From: Streptomyces rubradiris
Lineage (GTDB): Bacteria > Actinomycetota > Actinomycetes > Streptomycetales > Streptomycetaceae
Length of the DNA: 64,000 nucleotides
Direction of reading: 5' to 3'
Assembly (NCBI RefSeq): GCF_016860525.1
Contig: NZ_BNEA01000015.1
Location: 310,001-374,000, forward strand
Part shown: in pieces, positions 7,312 through 15,518 of the stretch
Layout: each line of letters begins with the position of its first letter
Position numbering within the stretch: position 1 is the stretch's first letter
Program-made: the position numbers and the translations under genes
The notes under the pieces: generated by a model
The model's input: only the letters and a program-made list of their open reading frames with translations
Databases searched by the model: none
Told to the model about the DNA's origin: nothing

Positions 7312-9837
7312 TCACCCGGCCGGTGCCGGGGCGGAGCCGGCGGGTTCCTGTGGGGCACCGCGGCGCACCGAGCAGTGCAGCGAGTCGTCCCGCACGTCGG
7401 CGACGATGGTGTCCCCGGGTCCGGCCTCGTCGCCGAGCAGGAGGGTGGCGATGCGGTTGTCCAGCTCCGCCTGGATGGTACGGCGCAGCGGGCGGGCCCC
7501 GAACTCCGGCTGGTGGCCGTGGGCGATGAGCAGCTTCTTGGCGCTCTCGGTGACCTCCAGATCCAGGCCCTGGGCGCGCACCTTGTGCTTGCTCTGGTCG
7601 AGCAGGTGGTCCACGATCCGGCCCAGGTCGTCCTCGGTGAGGCCGTGGAAGATGATGATGTCGTCGATCCGGTTGAGGAACTCCGGCAGGAACCGGGCGC
7701 GCAGGTCGTCCATCAACTCGCCCCTGAGATCGGACACATCGCCCTTGTGCTCCAGGATGCGGTGCGCGCCGATGTTGGACGTCATGATGACGACGCAGTG
7801 CCGGAAGTCGACGGTGCGGCCCTGGGCGTCGGTCAGCCGCCCGTCGTCCAGGATCTGCAGCAGGGTGTTGAAGATGTCGGGATGGGCCTTCTCCACCTCG
7901 TCGAAGAGCACCACGCTGTAGGGCTGGCGGCGGACCTTCTCGGTGAGCTGGCCCGCCTCCTCGTAGCCGACGTATCCGGGGGGCGCGCCGACCAGCCGGG
8001 CGACGGTGTGCTTCTCCTGGAACTCGCTCATGTCGAAACGGATCATGCGGTCGGCGCTGCCGAACAGCAGGGCGGCGAGGGTCTTGGCGAGTTCGGTCTT
8101 GCCGACACCGGTCGGGCCGAGGAAGAGGAACGAGCCCACGGGGCGGTTCGGGTCGCCCATGCCGGCGCGGTTGCGGCGCACGGCCTGGGAGACGGCGGTG
8201 ACGGCCTCGTCCTGGCCGACGATCCGCTCGTGCATCTCCTCTTCGAGGCGCAGCAGCTTCTCCTTCTCGCCGGCGGTGAGCTGGGAGACCGGGATGCCGG
8301 TGCGGCGGGAGACGATGTCGGCGATGTCGGAGGCCGTCACGGAGACGACGCCCTCGCGGCGCTCCTCGATGCCGGCGAGTTCGCCCTCCACCTCGGCGAT
8401 CTGCCGCTTGATCTCCGACGCCTTCTCGAAGTCCTCGGCGGACACGGCCTGGTCGAGTTCCCGGCGCAGCTTGGCGATGCGGTCCTCGCGGCTGACGATC
8501 TCGGTGGAGCGCCCGGTGCCGCGCAGCCGTACCCGGGCGCCGGCCTGGTCCATCACGTCGATGGCCTTGTCGGGCAGGAAGCGGTCGCTGACATACCGGT
8601 CGGAGAGCTCGGCAGCGGCGGTCAACGCACCGTCCTCGAAGCGGACTTGATGGTGTGCCTCGTAGGCGTCACGCAGTCCTTCGAGGATCTGCACGGTCTC
8701 CTCGACGGTGGGTTCCGGGACCAGCACCGGCTGGAAGCGGCGTTCCAGGGCGGCGTCCTTCTCGATGTACCTGCGGTACTCGTCGATGGTCGTGGCGCCC
8801 ACGACGTGCAGTTCGCCGCGGGCGAGGGCCGGCTTGAGCATGTTGCCCGCGTCCATGGCACCCTCGCCGGTGGCGCCGGCGCCGACCACCGTGTGCAGTT
8901 CGTCGATGAACAGGATGATGTCGCCGCCGGCCGCCTGGACGTCCTCGATGACCTTCTTCAGCCGCTCCTCGAACTGCCCCCGGTACTGGGCGCCCGCGAC
9001 CATGCCCGACAGGTCCAGTACGACGACCCGCTTGTCCTTCAGGGTGTCGGGGACCTCGCCGGCGACGATGCGCTGGGCGAGCCCCTCCACGATCGCGGTC
9101 TTGCCGACGCCCGGTTCGCCGATCAGCACGGGGTTGTTCTTGGAGCGCCGCGAGAGGATCTCCACCGTCTGCTCGATCTCCTCGGCCCGCCCGACGACCG
9201 GGTCCAGCCTGCCGGCCTTGGCCTCCTCGGTCAGGTCGCGGCCGAACTCGTCCAGGGTGGTGGCCGGCCGGCCGCGCTCGGCGGGGGCCGCCTCGGGGCG
9301 CGGTGCCGTCTGTTCGGTGAGGCCGGCCAGCCGCCCCGGGTCCAGGCCCTCCGCCCGCAGCAGCCGGGCGGCACCGGTGTCGCTGTCGCCGATCAGGGCG
9401 CCGAGGATGTGCTCGGGGCCGATGTAGGACACACCGGCGGCCTGCGACCGGACGTAGGCGGCGCGCAGCGTGCGCTTGGCCGCGGGCGTCAGGCCCGGTT
9501 GCGCGGAGGGCGTGCCGGACTCGCGGGGCAGCACCTTGGCCAGCTCGGCGGCGAGCGCGTCGGGCTCCACGCCCGCCCGGGAGAGCAGCCGGCGCGACGG
9601 TTCGACCCGGGTGGCCGCCCACAGCAGGTGTTCGGTGTCCAGGTCGGGGGTGCCGTCCTCGGCGGCTCGCTGCGCGGCCAGGTTGAGCAGTTCCTGCGCG
9701 GACTCGGTCAGCAGCCGTCCGATCGGTACGCGCTGCACCGCCGGGGGCGATGACGCCGGCGACATACCGAAGAACCGGTTCAGCAGCTCGCTGAAGGGGT
9801 CCGACGAACCGAACGGTGCACCGAACGACATCGACAT
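7312..9837 (-). CDS. Clp-family AAA+ unfoldase, ClpC-like without ClpP loop
   Basis: This is an 841-residue Hsp100 protein. After a Gly/Phe/Pro-rich leader (residues 1-35) come a double Clp_N repeat (about 40-170), AAA-1 with Walker A GEPGVGKT at 240-247, a short linker with a UVR-like helix ([13 protein letters not shown], about 465-478), and AAA-2 with GPTGVGKT near 570 and sensor sequence [12 protein letters not shown]. The linker is the ClpC type rather than the long ClpB coiled coil. The segment between [10 protein letters not shown] and [11 protein letters not shown] lacks the LGF/IGF-type tripeptide that ClpC, ClpA and ClpX use to dock ClpP. It may therefore act as a disaggregase or with another partner. 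AGGAG precedes ATG 9837. A neighbouring hairpin may regulate it. Confidence 0.9.
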   Translation of the reverse strand: MSMSFGAPFGSSDPFSELLNRFFGMSPASSPPAVQRVPIGRLLTESAQELLNLAAQRAAEDGTPDLDTEHLLWAATRVEPSRRLLSRAGVEPDALAAELAKVLPRESGTPSAQPGLTPAAKRTLRAAYVRSQAAGVSYIGPEHILGALIGDSDTGAARLLRAEGLDPGRLAGLTEQTAPRPEAAPAERGRPATTLDEFGRDLTEEAKAGRLDPVVGRAEEIEQTVEILSRRSKNNPVLIGEPGVGKTAIVEGLAQRIVAGEVPDTLKDKRVVVLDLSGMVAGAQYRGQFEERLKKVIEDVQAAGGDIILFIDELHTVVGAGATGEGAMDAGNMLKPALARGELHVVGATTIDEYRRYIEKDAALERRFQPVLVPEPTVEETVQILEGLRDAYEAHHQVRFEDGALTAAAELSDRYVSDRFLPDKAIDVMDQAGARVRLRGTGRSTEIVSREDRIAKLRRELDQAVSAEDFEKASEIKRQIAEVEGELAGIEERREGVVSVTASDIADIVSRRTGIPVSQLTAGEKEKLLRLEEEMHERIVGQDEAVTAVSQAVRRNRAGMGDPNRPVGSFLFLGPTGVGKTELAKTLAALLFGSADRMIRFDMSEFQEKHTVARLVGAPPGYVGYEEAGQLTEKVRRQPYSVVLFDEVEKAHPDIFNTLLQILDDGRLTDAQGRTVDFRHCVVIMTSNIGAHRILEHKGDVSDLRGELMDDLRARFLPEFLNRIDDIIIFHGLTEDDLGRIVDHLLDQSKHKVRAQGLDLEVTESAKKLLIAHGHQPEFGARPLRRTIQAELDNRIATLLLGDEAGPGDTIVADVRDDSLHCSVRRGAPQEPAGSAPAPAG

Positions 9838-9929
9838 GACAGCTCCTGGCGCGCGTGGGGGGCCGGCCCGTCCGCGGCGCATCTCCGCGAGCGGCGTCCG
9901 CGAGGGCAATCCGCGCTGTCGGCAACGCG

Positions 9930-9950
9930 AGGGACCCACGAGGGGTCCCT
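9930..9950. repeat. 8-bp inverted repeat upstream of the Clp gene
   Basis: AGGGACCC (9930-9937) and GGGTCCCT (9943-9950) form a perfect inverted repeat with a five-base loop, about 95 bp upstream of the Clp start. It matches neither the HspR box (CTTGAGT-N7-ACTCAAG) nor the HrcA CIRCE element. It could be an operator or an mRNA hairpin in the leader. No heat-shock box was found by eye in 9838-10081. Confidence 0.4.
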
Positions 9951-10081
9951 ACCTCACTGAACCCCCCGCCGGACGGCACCGCAAGCGGAGGGAGGGGGCG
10001 GAGCGGCCCGGCGGGCGTGGTCGGAGAGGCCTTGGGCCGTGTCGGAGGGGGGTTGGACCATCGGGTCTCAGGGCCGTGGGC

Positions 10082-10453
10082 TCAGATGGGGGGTGTGTGG
10101 CCCTGGAGGTAGTGGCGTACGGGGGCCGGCAGGGAGATGTCGGTGGTCTCCTCCGCCGTTGACCAGCGCAGGTGGTCCGGGGTGAGCCGGCCGCCGTCGG
10201 ACGGCGAGTCGGTCAGCAGCCGGCACAGGACGGCCGTCCCGCCGTCGCCGTCCCCCGGGTCCAACGCCTCGGTGCCGTCGACCAGGTAGCCGGTGAGCTC
10301 GTAGACGACCCGCGCCGCGGTGGCCTGGGGTGTCTCGGCCGGCTGCGGGGTGCCCGAGGGGAGCCCCCAGCCGTCCTTCTCCGGGATCAGCAGCAGCCGC
10401 CCGTCGTGCACGACGACCGCCCGCACCACACCCTCGGCCCGCTCCGCTGTCAT
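10082..10453 (-). CDS. Nudix-fold protein with degenerate Nudix box
   Basis: The 123-residue product has the Nudix fold order: VVRAVVVHDGRLLLIPEKDGWGLPSG, followed by the Nudix helix region GTPQPAETPQATAARVVYELTGY. The consensus GX5EX7REUXEEXGU is only half kept. The first glutamate and the arginine are present, but REUXEE reads RVVYEL, so two metal-binding acids of the catalytic helix are missing. It is probably a non-hydrolysing Nudix homologue, perhaps a sensor or binding protein. The ATG at 10453 is preceded by GGGAGGGG, ten bases upstream. Confidence 0.7.
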   Translation of the reverse strand: MTAERAEGVVRAVVVHDGRLLLIPEKDGWGLPSGTPQPAETPQATAARVVYELTGYLVDGTEALDPGDGDGGTAVLCRLLTDSPSDGGRLTPDHLRWSTAEETTDISLPAPVRHYLQGHTPPI

Positions 10454-10552
10454 CGGTCCACCACCCCTCCCAGGCACCTTCCGCCTACCCGGGTACGAGC
10501 GGGTGATGCCCCGTGAATCCCCGGAAGACACAGGCAAGTTGGCGGGCGCGAG

Positions 10553-11434
10553 TCAGTACAGGACCGGCAGGTCGGCGGGGCGGATCCGCAGGGTGACCGG
10601 CAGGGTGGCCTCCACCTCGCCGTCGGCGCCGTAGGGGACGGGCCGGCCTGCCTCGATGCGCAGCTCCCGGCCGCGCAGCACCCGTACCTCGGGGCGGCGG
10701 ACGTGGGCGCCGGTCCGCAGTTCGTTCATCAGGGCGAAGAACAGCCGGCGCGGGGCCTCGCGGATCAGCACGATGTCGAGCAGCCCGTCGTCCACCCGCG
10801 CACCGGGGGCGATGAGCCGGCCCGAGCCGTAATAAGGGGAGTTGGCGGCCACGACGGTGTAGCCGCGGTGGGTGTGCTCCGCGCCGTCGACGGTGACCCG
10901 GTAGTCGGCGGGCCGCCAGGAGGTGACGGCGCGCAGTCCGCCCGCGTAGTAGGAGGCGGCGCCGCGCAGCAGCCGGGCGTTGTTGGCGTGCCGGTTGGCC
11001 TCCGCGTCGACACCGGCGTACACGCTGCCCAGCACCACCGTGCGAGGGTGGGCGGCCGACTCCACCTCGATGGTGTCGACGGGCCGGGGCTCGGCGTGCA
11101 GCAGGATGTCCGCCAGCGCCTCGGGTTCGGCCGGCAGACGCAGCGCGCGGGCGAAGTCGTTGCCGCGTCCGGCGGGCACGAGGCCCAGGACGGTGCCGGT
11201 GCCGCTGAGCGCGCCGCCGATGCCGCCGGCGATGCCGTCGCCGCCCACGGCCAGCACGATCCGGCCGCGCCCACCGGCCGCACGGGCGATGTCCTGGGCG
11301 TGGGCGAGGCTGTGGCTGTACTCCGTCTCCAGCCCGGCCCCGGCCTCGCGGAGCAGCCGGGCCAGCCGGAGCAGGGTCGCCGCCCCGGTGGAGCCGCCCG
11401 CGGTGGGGTTGACGACGGCGGTGAACTGGCGCAT
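10553..11434 (-). CDS. diacylglycerol/sphingosine kinase-like lipid kinase
   Basis: This 293-residue protein belongs to the DAGK catalytic family (YegS/DgkB/BmrU). The N-terminal strand VVNPTAGGSTG binds phosphate, and VLAVGGDGIAGGIGGAL (about residues 60-76) is the GGDG nucleotide loop. GLVPAGRGNDFARAL and the C-terminal YGADGEVE are also family hallmarks. Such enzymes phosphorylate diacylglycerol or related lipids with ATP at the cytoplasmic membrane face. It starts 38 bases after the flavoenzyme gene on the same strand, so the two are probably co-transcribed, which suggests a shared glycerolipid role. Confidence 0.88.
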   Translation of the reverse strand: MRQFTAVVNPTAGGSTGAATLLRLARLLREAGAGLETEYSHSLAHAQDIARAAGGRGRIVLAVGGDGIAGGIGGALSGTGTVLGLVPAGRGNDFARALRLPAEPEALADILLHAEPRPVDTIEVESAAHPRTVVLGSVYAGVDAEANRHANNARLLRGAASYYAGGLRAVTSWRPADYRVTVDGAEHTHRGYTVVAANSPYYGSGRLIAPGARVDDGLLDIVLIREAPRRLFFALMNELRTGAHVRRPEVRVLRGRELRIEAGRPVPYGADGEVEATLPVTLRIRPADLPVLY

Positions 11435-11472
11435 CGGTGGGCCTCCGAGGCAGGCGGTCGGATCGGGCGGGG

Positions 11473-13065
11473 TCAGTCGGTGGGCAGCAGGACGCCGGGG
11501 TTGAGCAGGCCGTCGGGGTCCAGGCGGCGCTTGACGGCGCGCAGCGCCGAGACGCCGAGCGGGCCGGCCTCCCGGACGTACCAGTCGCGGTGGTCGGTGC
11601 CCACCCCGTGGTGGTGGGAGATGGTGCCGCCGGCGGCCAGTACGGCTTCGTTGGCGGCGTGCTTGGCGGGCGTCCAGTGGGCCACCGGGTCCTCGCCCTG
11701 GGCGCTGACGACAGTGAAGTACAGCGAGGCGCCGTTCTCGTACACGTGGGAGATGTGGCACATCACCAGCGGCGGGGTGCCGGCCCGGGTGAGGGAGTCG
11801 GTCAGGGCGGTGCGGACGGCCGTGTACAGCTCGGGGATCCGGGACCAGAACGCGGCGGTCTCCAGGGTCTCGGCGAAGGCGCCCGCGTCGAGCAGGGCGT
11901 CGCGCAGATAGGGCGCGGAGTAGCGGCCGTGCGCCCAGCGTTCGCCGGGTTCGGTGCCGATCAGGGTGCCGCCGCAGGCCGTCAGCACGTCAGCGGCGCG
12001 GGCGCGCCGGTGCGCGGTGTCCTCCGCCGTGCCTTCGTAGCCGGTGATCGCCAGGCATCCGGCGTCGCCCTGCTCCGGGCCGGTGCCGATCGCGTCGGGC
12101 TGGGCGAGTCCGATGAGCGTCTCGGTCTCGTCGGACAGGCGCAGCACGGTCGGCCGGGGCCCGTCCTGGGCGAGCCGGCGCAGCGCGGCGGTGCCCTCCT
12201 GGAAGGAGCCGAACCGCCAGCCCTCGTACACCCGGGTCTCGGGCAGCGGGCGGACGCGTACGGTGACGGAGGTGATGACGCCGAAGGCGCCCTCCGAGCC
12301 GAGGATCAGCTGGCGCAGGTCGGGTCCGGCGGCGGAGCGCGGGGCGCGGCCGGTGTCGAGGGTGCCCTCGGGGGTGGCGAGGGTGAGGGCGAGCACCATC
12401 TCGTCGAAGCGGCCGTATCCGGCGGATGCCTGTCCGCTGGAGCGGGCGGCGGCGAAACCCCCGATGGTGGCCCACTCGAAGGACTGCGGGAAGTGGCCGA
12501 GGGTGTAGCCGTGTGCGTTGAGCCGCCGTTCGGCCTCGGGGGCGCGCAGGCCGGGCTGGAGGACGGCGGTGCGCGAGACGGGGTCCAGGTCGAGCAGGCC
12601 GTTCATGCGGCGCAGGTCGAGGGCGACGAACGTGCCGCGGTGCGGGGCGAGTCCGCCCACCACGGAGGTGCCGCCGCCGAAGGGGACGACGGCCAGGCCG
12701 TGCGCGGCGCAGGCGCGCAGCACGGCGAGGACCTCGTCGTGACCGGCGGGCAGGACGACGGCCTGGGGGATGTCGGCGATGTCTCCGGCGCGGATGCGCA
12801 GCAGGTCGGGGGTGGACTTGCCGCGGGTGTGCCGGATGCGGCTCTCGGGGTCCGTGCGGACGTGCTCCGTGCCGCCGACGGCCTCGGCGAGGGCCTTCAG
12901 GGCGGCGGGCCGGGCCGTGACGGCGGGCGGGCGGAGGTCCGCCAGGCCGGGGGCGGCCGTGCCGCGCGGCTTGACACCGAGCAGGTCGCGCAGCAGCCCG
13001 GTCACCGTGTCGGGCAGCGGTGCCGCCTTGGCCGGGTCGCCCCAGCCGTTCCACAGCATGTCCAT
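11473..13065 (-). CDS. alkyl-DHAP synthase-like FAD-binding oxidase
   Basis: The 530-residue protein is of the FAD-linked oxidase (VAO/PCMH) type. The N-terminal MDMLWNGWGDP is the conserved start of this actinobacterial group. The FAD domain includes VVPFGGGTSVVGGLAP (about residue 150). Sequences FEWATIGGFAAARSSGQ and LILGSEGAFGVITSVTVRVRP complete the cofactor site. The C-terminal half carries HISHVYENGASLYFTV and HHHGVGTDHRDWY, both conserved in alkyldihydroxyacetonephosphate synthase, where the histidines are catalytic. AGPS exchanges the acyl chain of acyl-DHAP for a fatty alcohol in ether-lipid synthesis. Whether this bacterium makes ether lipids is unknown. Neighbouring GlpD and lipid kinase genes support a glyceride-related substrate; a D-2-hydroxyacid oxidase is the alternative. 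Confidence 0.82.
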   Translation of the reverse strand: MDMLWNGWGDPAKAAPLPDTVTGLLRDLLGVKPRGTAAPGLADLRPPAVTARPAALKALAEAVGGTEHVRTDPESRIRHTRGKSTPDLLRIRAGDIADIPQAVVLPAGHDEVLAVLRACAAHGLAVVPFGGGTSVVGGLAPHRGTFVALDLRRMNGLLDLDPVSRTAVLQPGLRAPEAERRLNAHGYTLGHFPQSFEWATIGGFAAARSSGQASAGYGRFDEMVLALTLATPEGTLDTGRAPRSAAGPDLRQLILGSEGAFGVITSVTVRVRPLPETRVYEGWRFGSFQEGTAALRRLAQDGPRPTVLRLSDETETLIGLAQPDAIGTGPEQGDAGCLAITGYEGTAEDTAHRRARAADVLTACGGTLIGTEPGERWAHGRYSAPYLRDALLDAGAFAETLETAAFWSRIPELYTAVRTALTDSLTRAGTPPLVMCHISHVYENGASLYFTVVSAQGEDPVAHWTPAKHAANEAVLAAGGTISHHHGVGTDHRDWYVREAGPLGVSALRAVKRRLDPDGLLNPGVLLPTD

Positions 13066-13161
13066 TGAACGGTCGTCCTCACAGGGTCGGTGAGCTGGTC
13101 TTCGTGCGGCTCGGGCGCCGTGTGCGGGAAGGGTTCCGCTTCCGTCCCTCCCCCGGGGCGT

Positions 13162-13193
13162 TACACTGTGACACATGACGCCTATTCGTCACA
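13162..13193 (+). promoter_or_regulatory. leaderless promoter and dyad at the TetR-glpD operon
   Basis: TACACT (13162-13167) resembles a -10 box and ends only seven bases before the ATG at 13175, with no ribosome binding site between, so the transcript is probably leaderless. TGTGAC (13167-13172) and GTCACA (13188-13193) form an inverted repeat across the start codon that could be the TetR operator. Confidence 0.5.
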
Positions 13194-13774
13194 ACGGTTC
13201 GGACGGCGATCCCGTGCTCGACGCGGTACGCGACTGTGTGCTGGCCGTCGGGGTGCGACGCACCACGCTCGCCGACGTGGCCCGCCGCGCCGGGGTCTCC
13301 CGGATGACGCTCTACCGGCGCTGGCCGGACCTGCGGACGCTGGTGGGCGATCTGATGACCCGGGAGTGGATCGAGGTGGCCACCCGGGCGATCCCGCGGC
13401 CCGCGCCCGGCGTCGCCACGCGCACCCGGATCGTGGACGGGCTGGTGGCCGGGGTCGAGGCGTTCCGGGCGCATCCCCTCTTCCGCAAGATCGTCGACGT
13501 CGATCCGGAACTGCTGCTGCCCTATGTCCTCGACCGGCGCGGCGCGAGCCAGGAGGCGCTGCTGGCGCTGCTGGGCGACGCGCTGCGCGAGGGCCACGCG
13601 GACGGCTCCGTACGGCCCGGCCACACCGAACGGCAGGCCCGCGCCGTGCTGTTGACCGTGCAGTCCTTCACCCTGTCCCTGCGCACGATGACCGACGAGG
13701 ACGATCCGGAGCTGGACTCCGCCGCGTTCCTCGGTGAGCTGCGCACCCTTCTGGAGAGGACCCTGACGCCATGA
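13175..13774 (+). CDS. TetR-family transcriptional regulator
   Basis: This 199-residue regulator has an N-terminal helix-turn-helix, TTLADVARRAGVSRMTLYRRWPD (about residues 28-50), and an all-helical ligand domain. Its stop codon overlaps the glpD start in ATGA, so the two are translationally coupled. The divergent lipid-enzyme genes begin 110 bases away. It very likely controls both directions. The mRNA seems leaderless. The effector is unknown; a glycerol phosphate or lipid intermediate would fit the neighbours. Confidence 0.87.
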   Translation: MTPIRHNGSDGDPVLDAVRDCVLAVGVRRTTLADVARRAGVSRMTLYRRWPDLRTLVGDLMTREWIEVATRAIPRPAPGVATRTRIVDGLVAGVEAFRAHPLFRKIVDVDPELLLPYVLDRRGASQEALLALLGDALREGHADGSVRPGHTERQARAVLLTVQSFTLSLRTMTDEDDPELDSAAFLGELRTLLERTLTP

Positions 13775-15351
13775 GCCACACCGAGGCCGCGCCCGGCTCG
13801 TCCCTGAGCGCACACCGGCGCGACCGGGAACTGGCCGAGGCCGCCGACGGCCGGGTGGCCGACGTCCTGGTGGTCGGGCTCGGCGCGACGGGCGCCGGGG
13901 CGGCCCTGGACGCGGCGGCCCGCGGGCTGGACGTCGTCGCGGTGGACGCCCACGACCTGGCCTTCGGCACCTCCCGCTGGAGCTCGAAGCTGATCCACGG
14001 GGGGCTGCGCTATCTGGCCTCGGCACAGTTCGACGTCGCCCACGAGAGCGCGGTGGAGCGCGGGGTGCTGATGACCCGTACGGCACCGCACCTGGTGGCC
14101 GCCCAGCCGTTCGTGCTGCCGCTGACCCCGCTGGTGTCCCGGTCCCAGGCCGCGCTGGCGTGGGCCGGCTACCGGGCCGGGGACATGCTGCGGGTGGCCG
14201 CCCGTACGCCGCGGCAGGTGCTGCCCGCGCCGCGCCGGCTGCCGGCGGCCGAGGCCCGGCATCTGGCGCCCTCGGTCCGCGCGGCCGGGCTGCGCGGCGG
14301 GCTGCTGTCCTGGGACGGCCGGGTGACCGACGACGCCCGTCTGGTGACCGCCCTGGCCCGGACGGCCGCCGCGCACGGCGCCCGGGTGCTGACCCGGGTG
14401 CGGGCGCTGGAGCTGACCGGGACGGGCGCCCGGATCCGGGACGAACTCACCGGCCAGGAGGGCGAGATCAGAGCGCGGGCCGTGATCAACGCGGCCGGGG
14501 TGTGGGCGGGCGCCCTCGCCGATGGCATCCGGATCCGCCCGTCGCGCGGCACCCATCTGGTACTGCGCTCCGAGCGGCTCGGCGCCCTGCCGGCCGGGCT
14601 GCACGTGCCGATCCCCGGGGAGACCAACCGCTTCGTGCTGGTGCTGCCGCAGGGGGACGGCCGGGTCTACGTCGGACTGACCGACGAACCGGTGGACGGC
14701 GGGGTCCCGGACGTGCCCGAGGTCCCCGAGAGCGACATCGGTTTCCTGCTGGACGTGCTCGGCTCGGTCCTGGACGTCCCGGTGGCCCGGGAGGAGGTGG
14801 CCGGCGCCTTCGCCGGGGTGCGCCCCCTGCTCGACACCTCGCCCGGCGCCGGAGCCGACGCCCCGGCCCGCACCTCGGACATCTCCCGCCGGCACGCGGT
14901 GCTCACCTCGCCCGACGGTGTCACCACCGTGGTCGGCGGCAAGCTGACCACCTACCGGCGGATGGCGCAGGACGCCGTGGACGCCGCCGCCGGGGCGAGG
15001 GGCCTGCGCGCGGCCCCCTCCCCCACCGCGGCCCTGCCGCTGATCGGCGCCGCCGCCCCCGACCGTCTGCGCGCGCTGCCCGCACCGCGCCGCCTGGTCC
15101 ACCGCTACGGCACCGAGGCCATGGCCGTGCACACCCTCGTCACCGAGGACCCCGGCCTGGCCGAGCCCGTGCTCCCCGGCCATCCCGTCACCCGCGCCGA
15201 ACTCCTCTGGGCGATCCGCCACGAGGGCGCCCTGGACGACTCCGACCTCCTGGACCGCCGCACCCGGATCGGCCTGGTCCCCCGGGACCGCGCCGAGGCC
15301 CTGCCCGCCGTACGGGAGATGCTGGAGCGGGCGCGAGCCGTCCGCCCTTGA
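13771..15351 (+). CDS. glpD: glycerol-3-phosphate dehydrogenase (FAD)
   Basis: The 526-residue protein is a FAD-dependent glycerol-3-phosphate dehydrogenase, which oxidises glycerol 3-phosphate to DHAP and passes electrons to the membrane quinone pool. The dinucleotide fold DVLVVGLGATGAGAALDAA is at about residues 30-48. The signature FGTSRWSSKLIHGGLRYL, near residue 70, is diagnostic. GRVTDDARLV, INAAGVWA and VVGGKLTTYRRMA follow in family order, and a C-terminal helical cap ends near residue 520. It overlaps the upstream TetR gene by four bases. The usual Streptomyces glycerol genes glpF and glpK are absent, so this is likely a paralogue serving the divergent lipid cluster. Confidence 0.92.
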   Translation: MSHTEAAPGSSLSAHRRDRELAEAADGRVADVLVVGLGATGAGAALDAAARGLDVVAVDAHDLAFGTSRWSSKLIHGGLRYLASAQFDVAHESAVERGVLMTRTAPHLVAAQPFVLPLTPLVSRSQAALAWAGYRAGDMLRVAARTPRQVLPAPRRLPAAEARHLAPSVRAAGLRGGLLSWDGRVTDDARLVTALARTAAAHGARVLTRVRALELTGTGARIRDELTGQEGEIRARAVINAAGVWAGALADGIRIRPSRGTHLVLRSERLGALPAGLHVPIPGETNRFVLVLPQGDGRVYVGLTDEPVDGGVPDVPEVPESDIGFLLDVLGSVLDVPVAREEVAGAFAGVRPLLDTSPGAGADAPARTSDISRRHAVLTSPDGVTTVVGGKLTTYRRMAQDAVDAAAGARGLRAAPSPTAALPLIGAAAPDRLRALPAPRRLVHRYGTEAMAVHTLVTEDPGLAEPVLPGHPVTRAELLWAIRHEGALDDSDLLDRRTRIGLVPRDRAEALPAVREMLERARAVRP

Positions 15352-15358
15352 CCCGGAA

Positions 15359-15394
15359 CGGCCGACCCTGAGCGCACCGGCCGACCCTGAGCCG
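15359..15394. repeat. short tandem repeat after glpD
   Basis: CGGCCGACCCTGAGC occurs twice (about 15359-15373 and 15380-15394), separated by six bases, immediately after the glpD stop. It could be slippage-derived. No terminator hairpin was recognised here. Confidence 0.5.
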
Positions 15395-15518
15395 GACCGG
15401 CCGGTCACCAGTTCGCCGGGCATCCGCTTGTACCGCGCCCGGCGGGGAGGTTCAGGTTTCCGCCCGGCCCCCTGCGGCCCGCCCGCCGGCCTCTGGAACG
15501 GCGTTCGGCCAAGCCGGG

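Noticed and set aside
7375..9753. A 792-codon open frame on the plus strand opposite the Clp gene
   Set aside because: Antisense shadow of a highly conserved AAA+ gene; no recognisable domain and composition (Leu/Gly/Asp/Val-rich) typical of high-GC complement frames.
9838..10081. HspR (HAIR) or CIRCE heat-shock element upstream of the Clp gene
   Set aside because: Read both strands; only an unrelated 8-bp inverted repeat was found.
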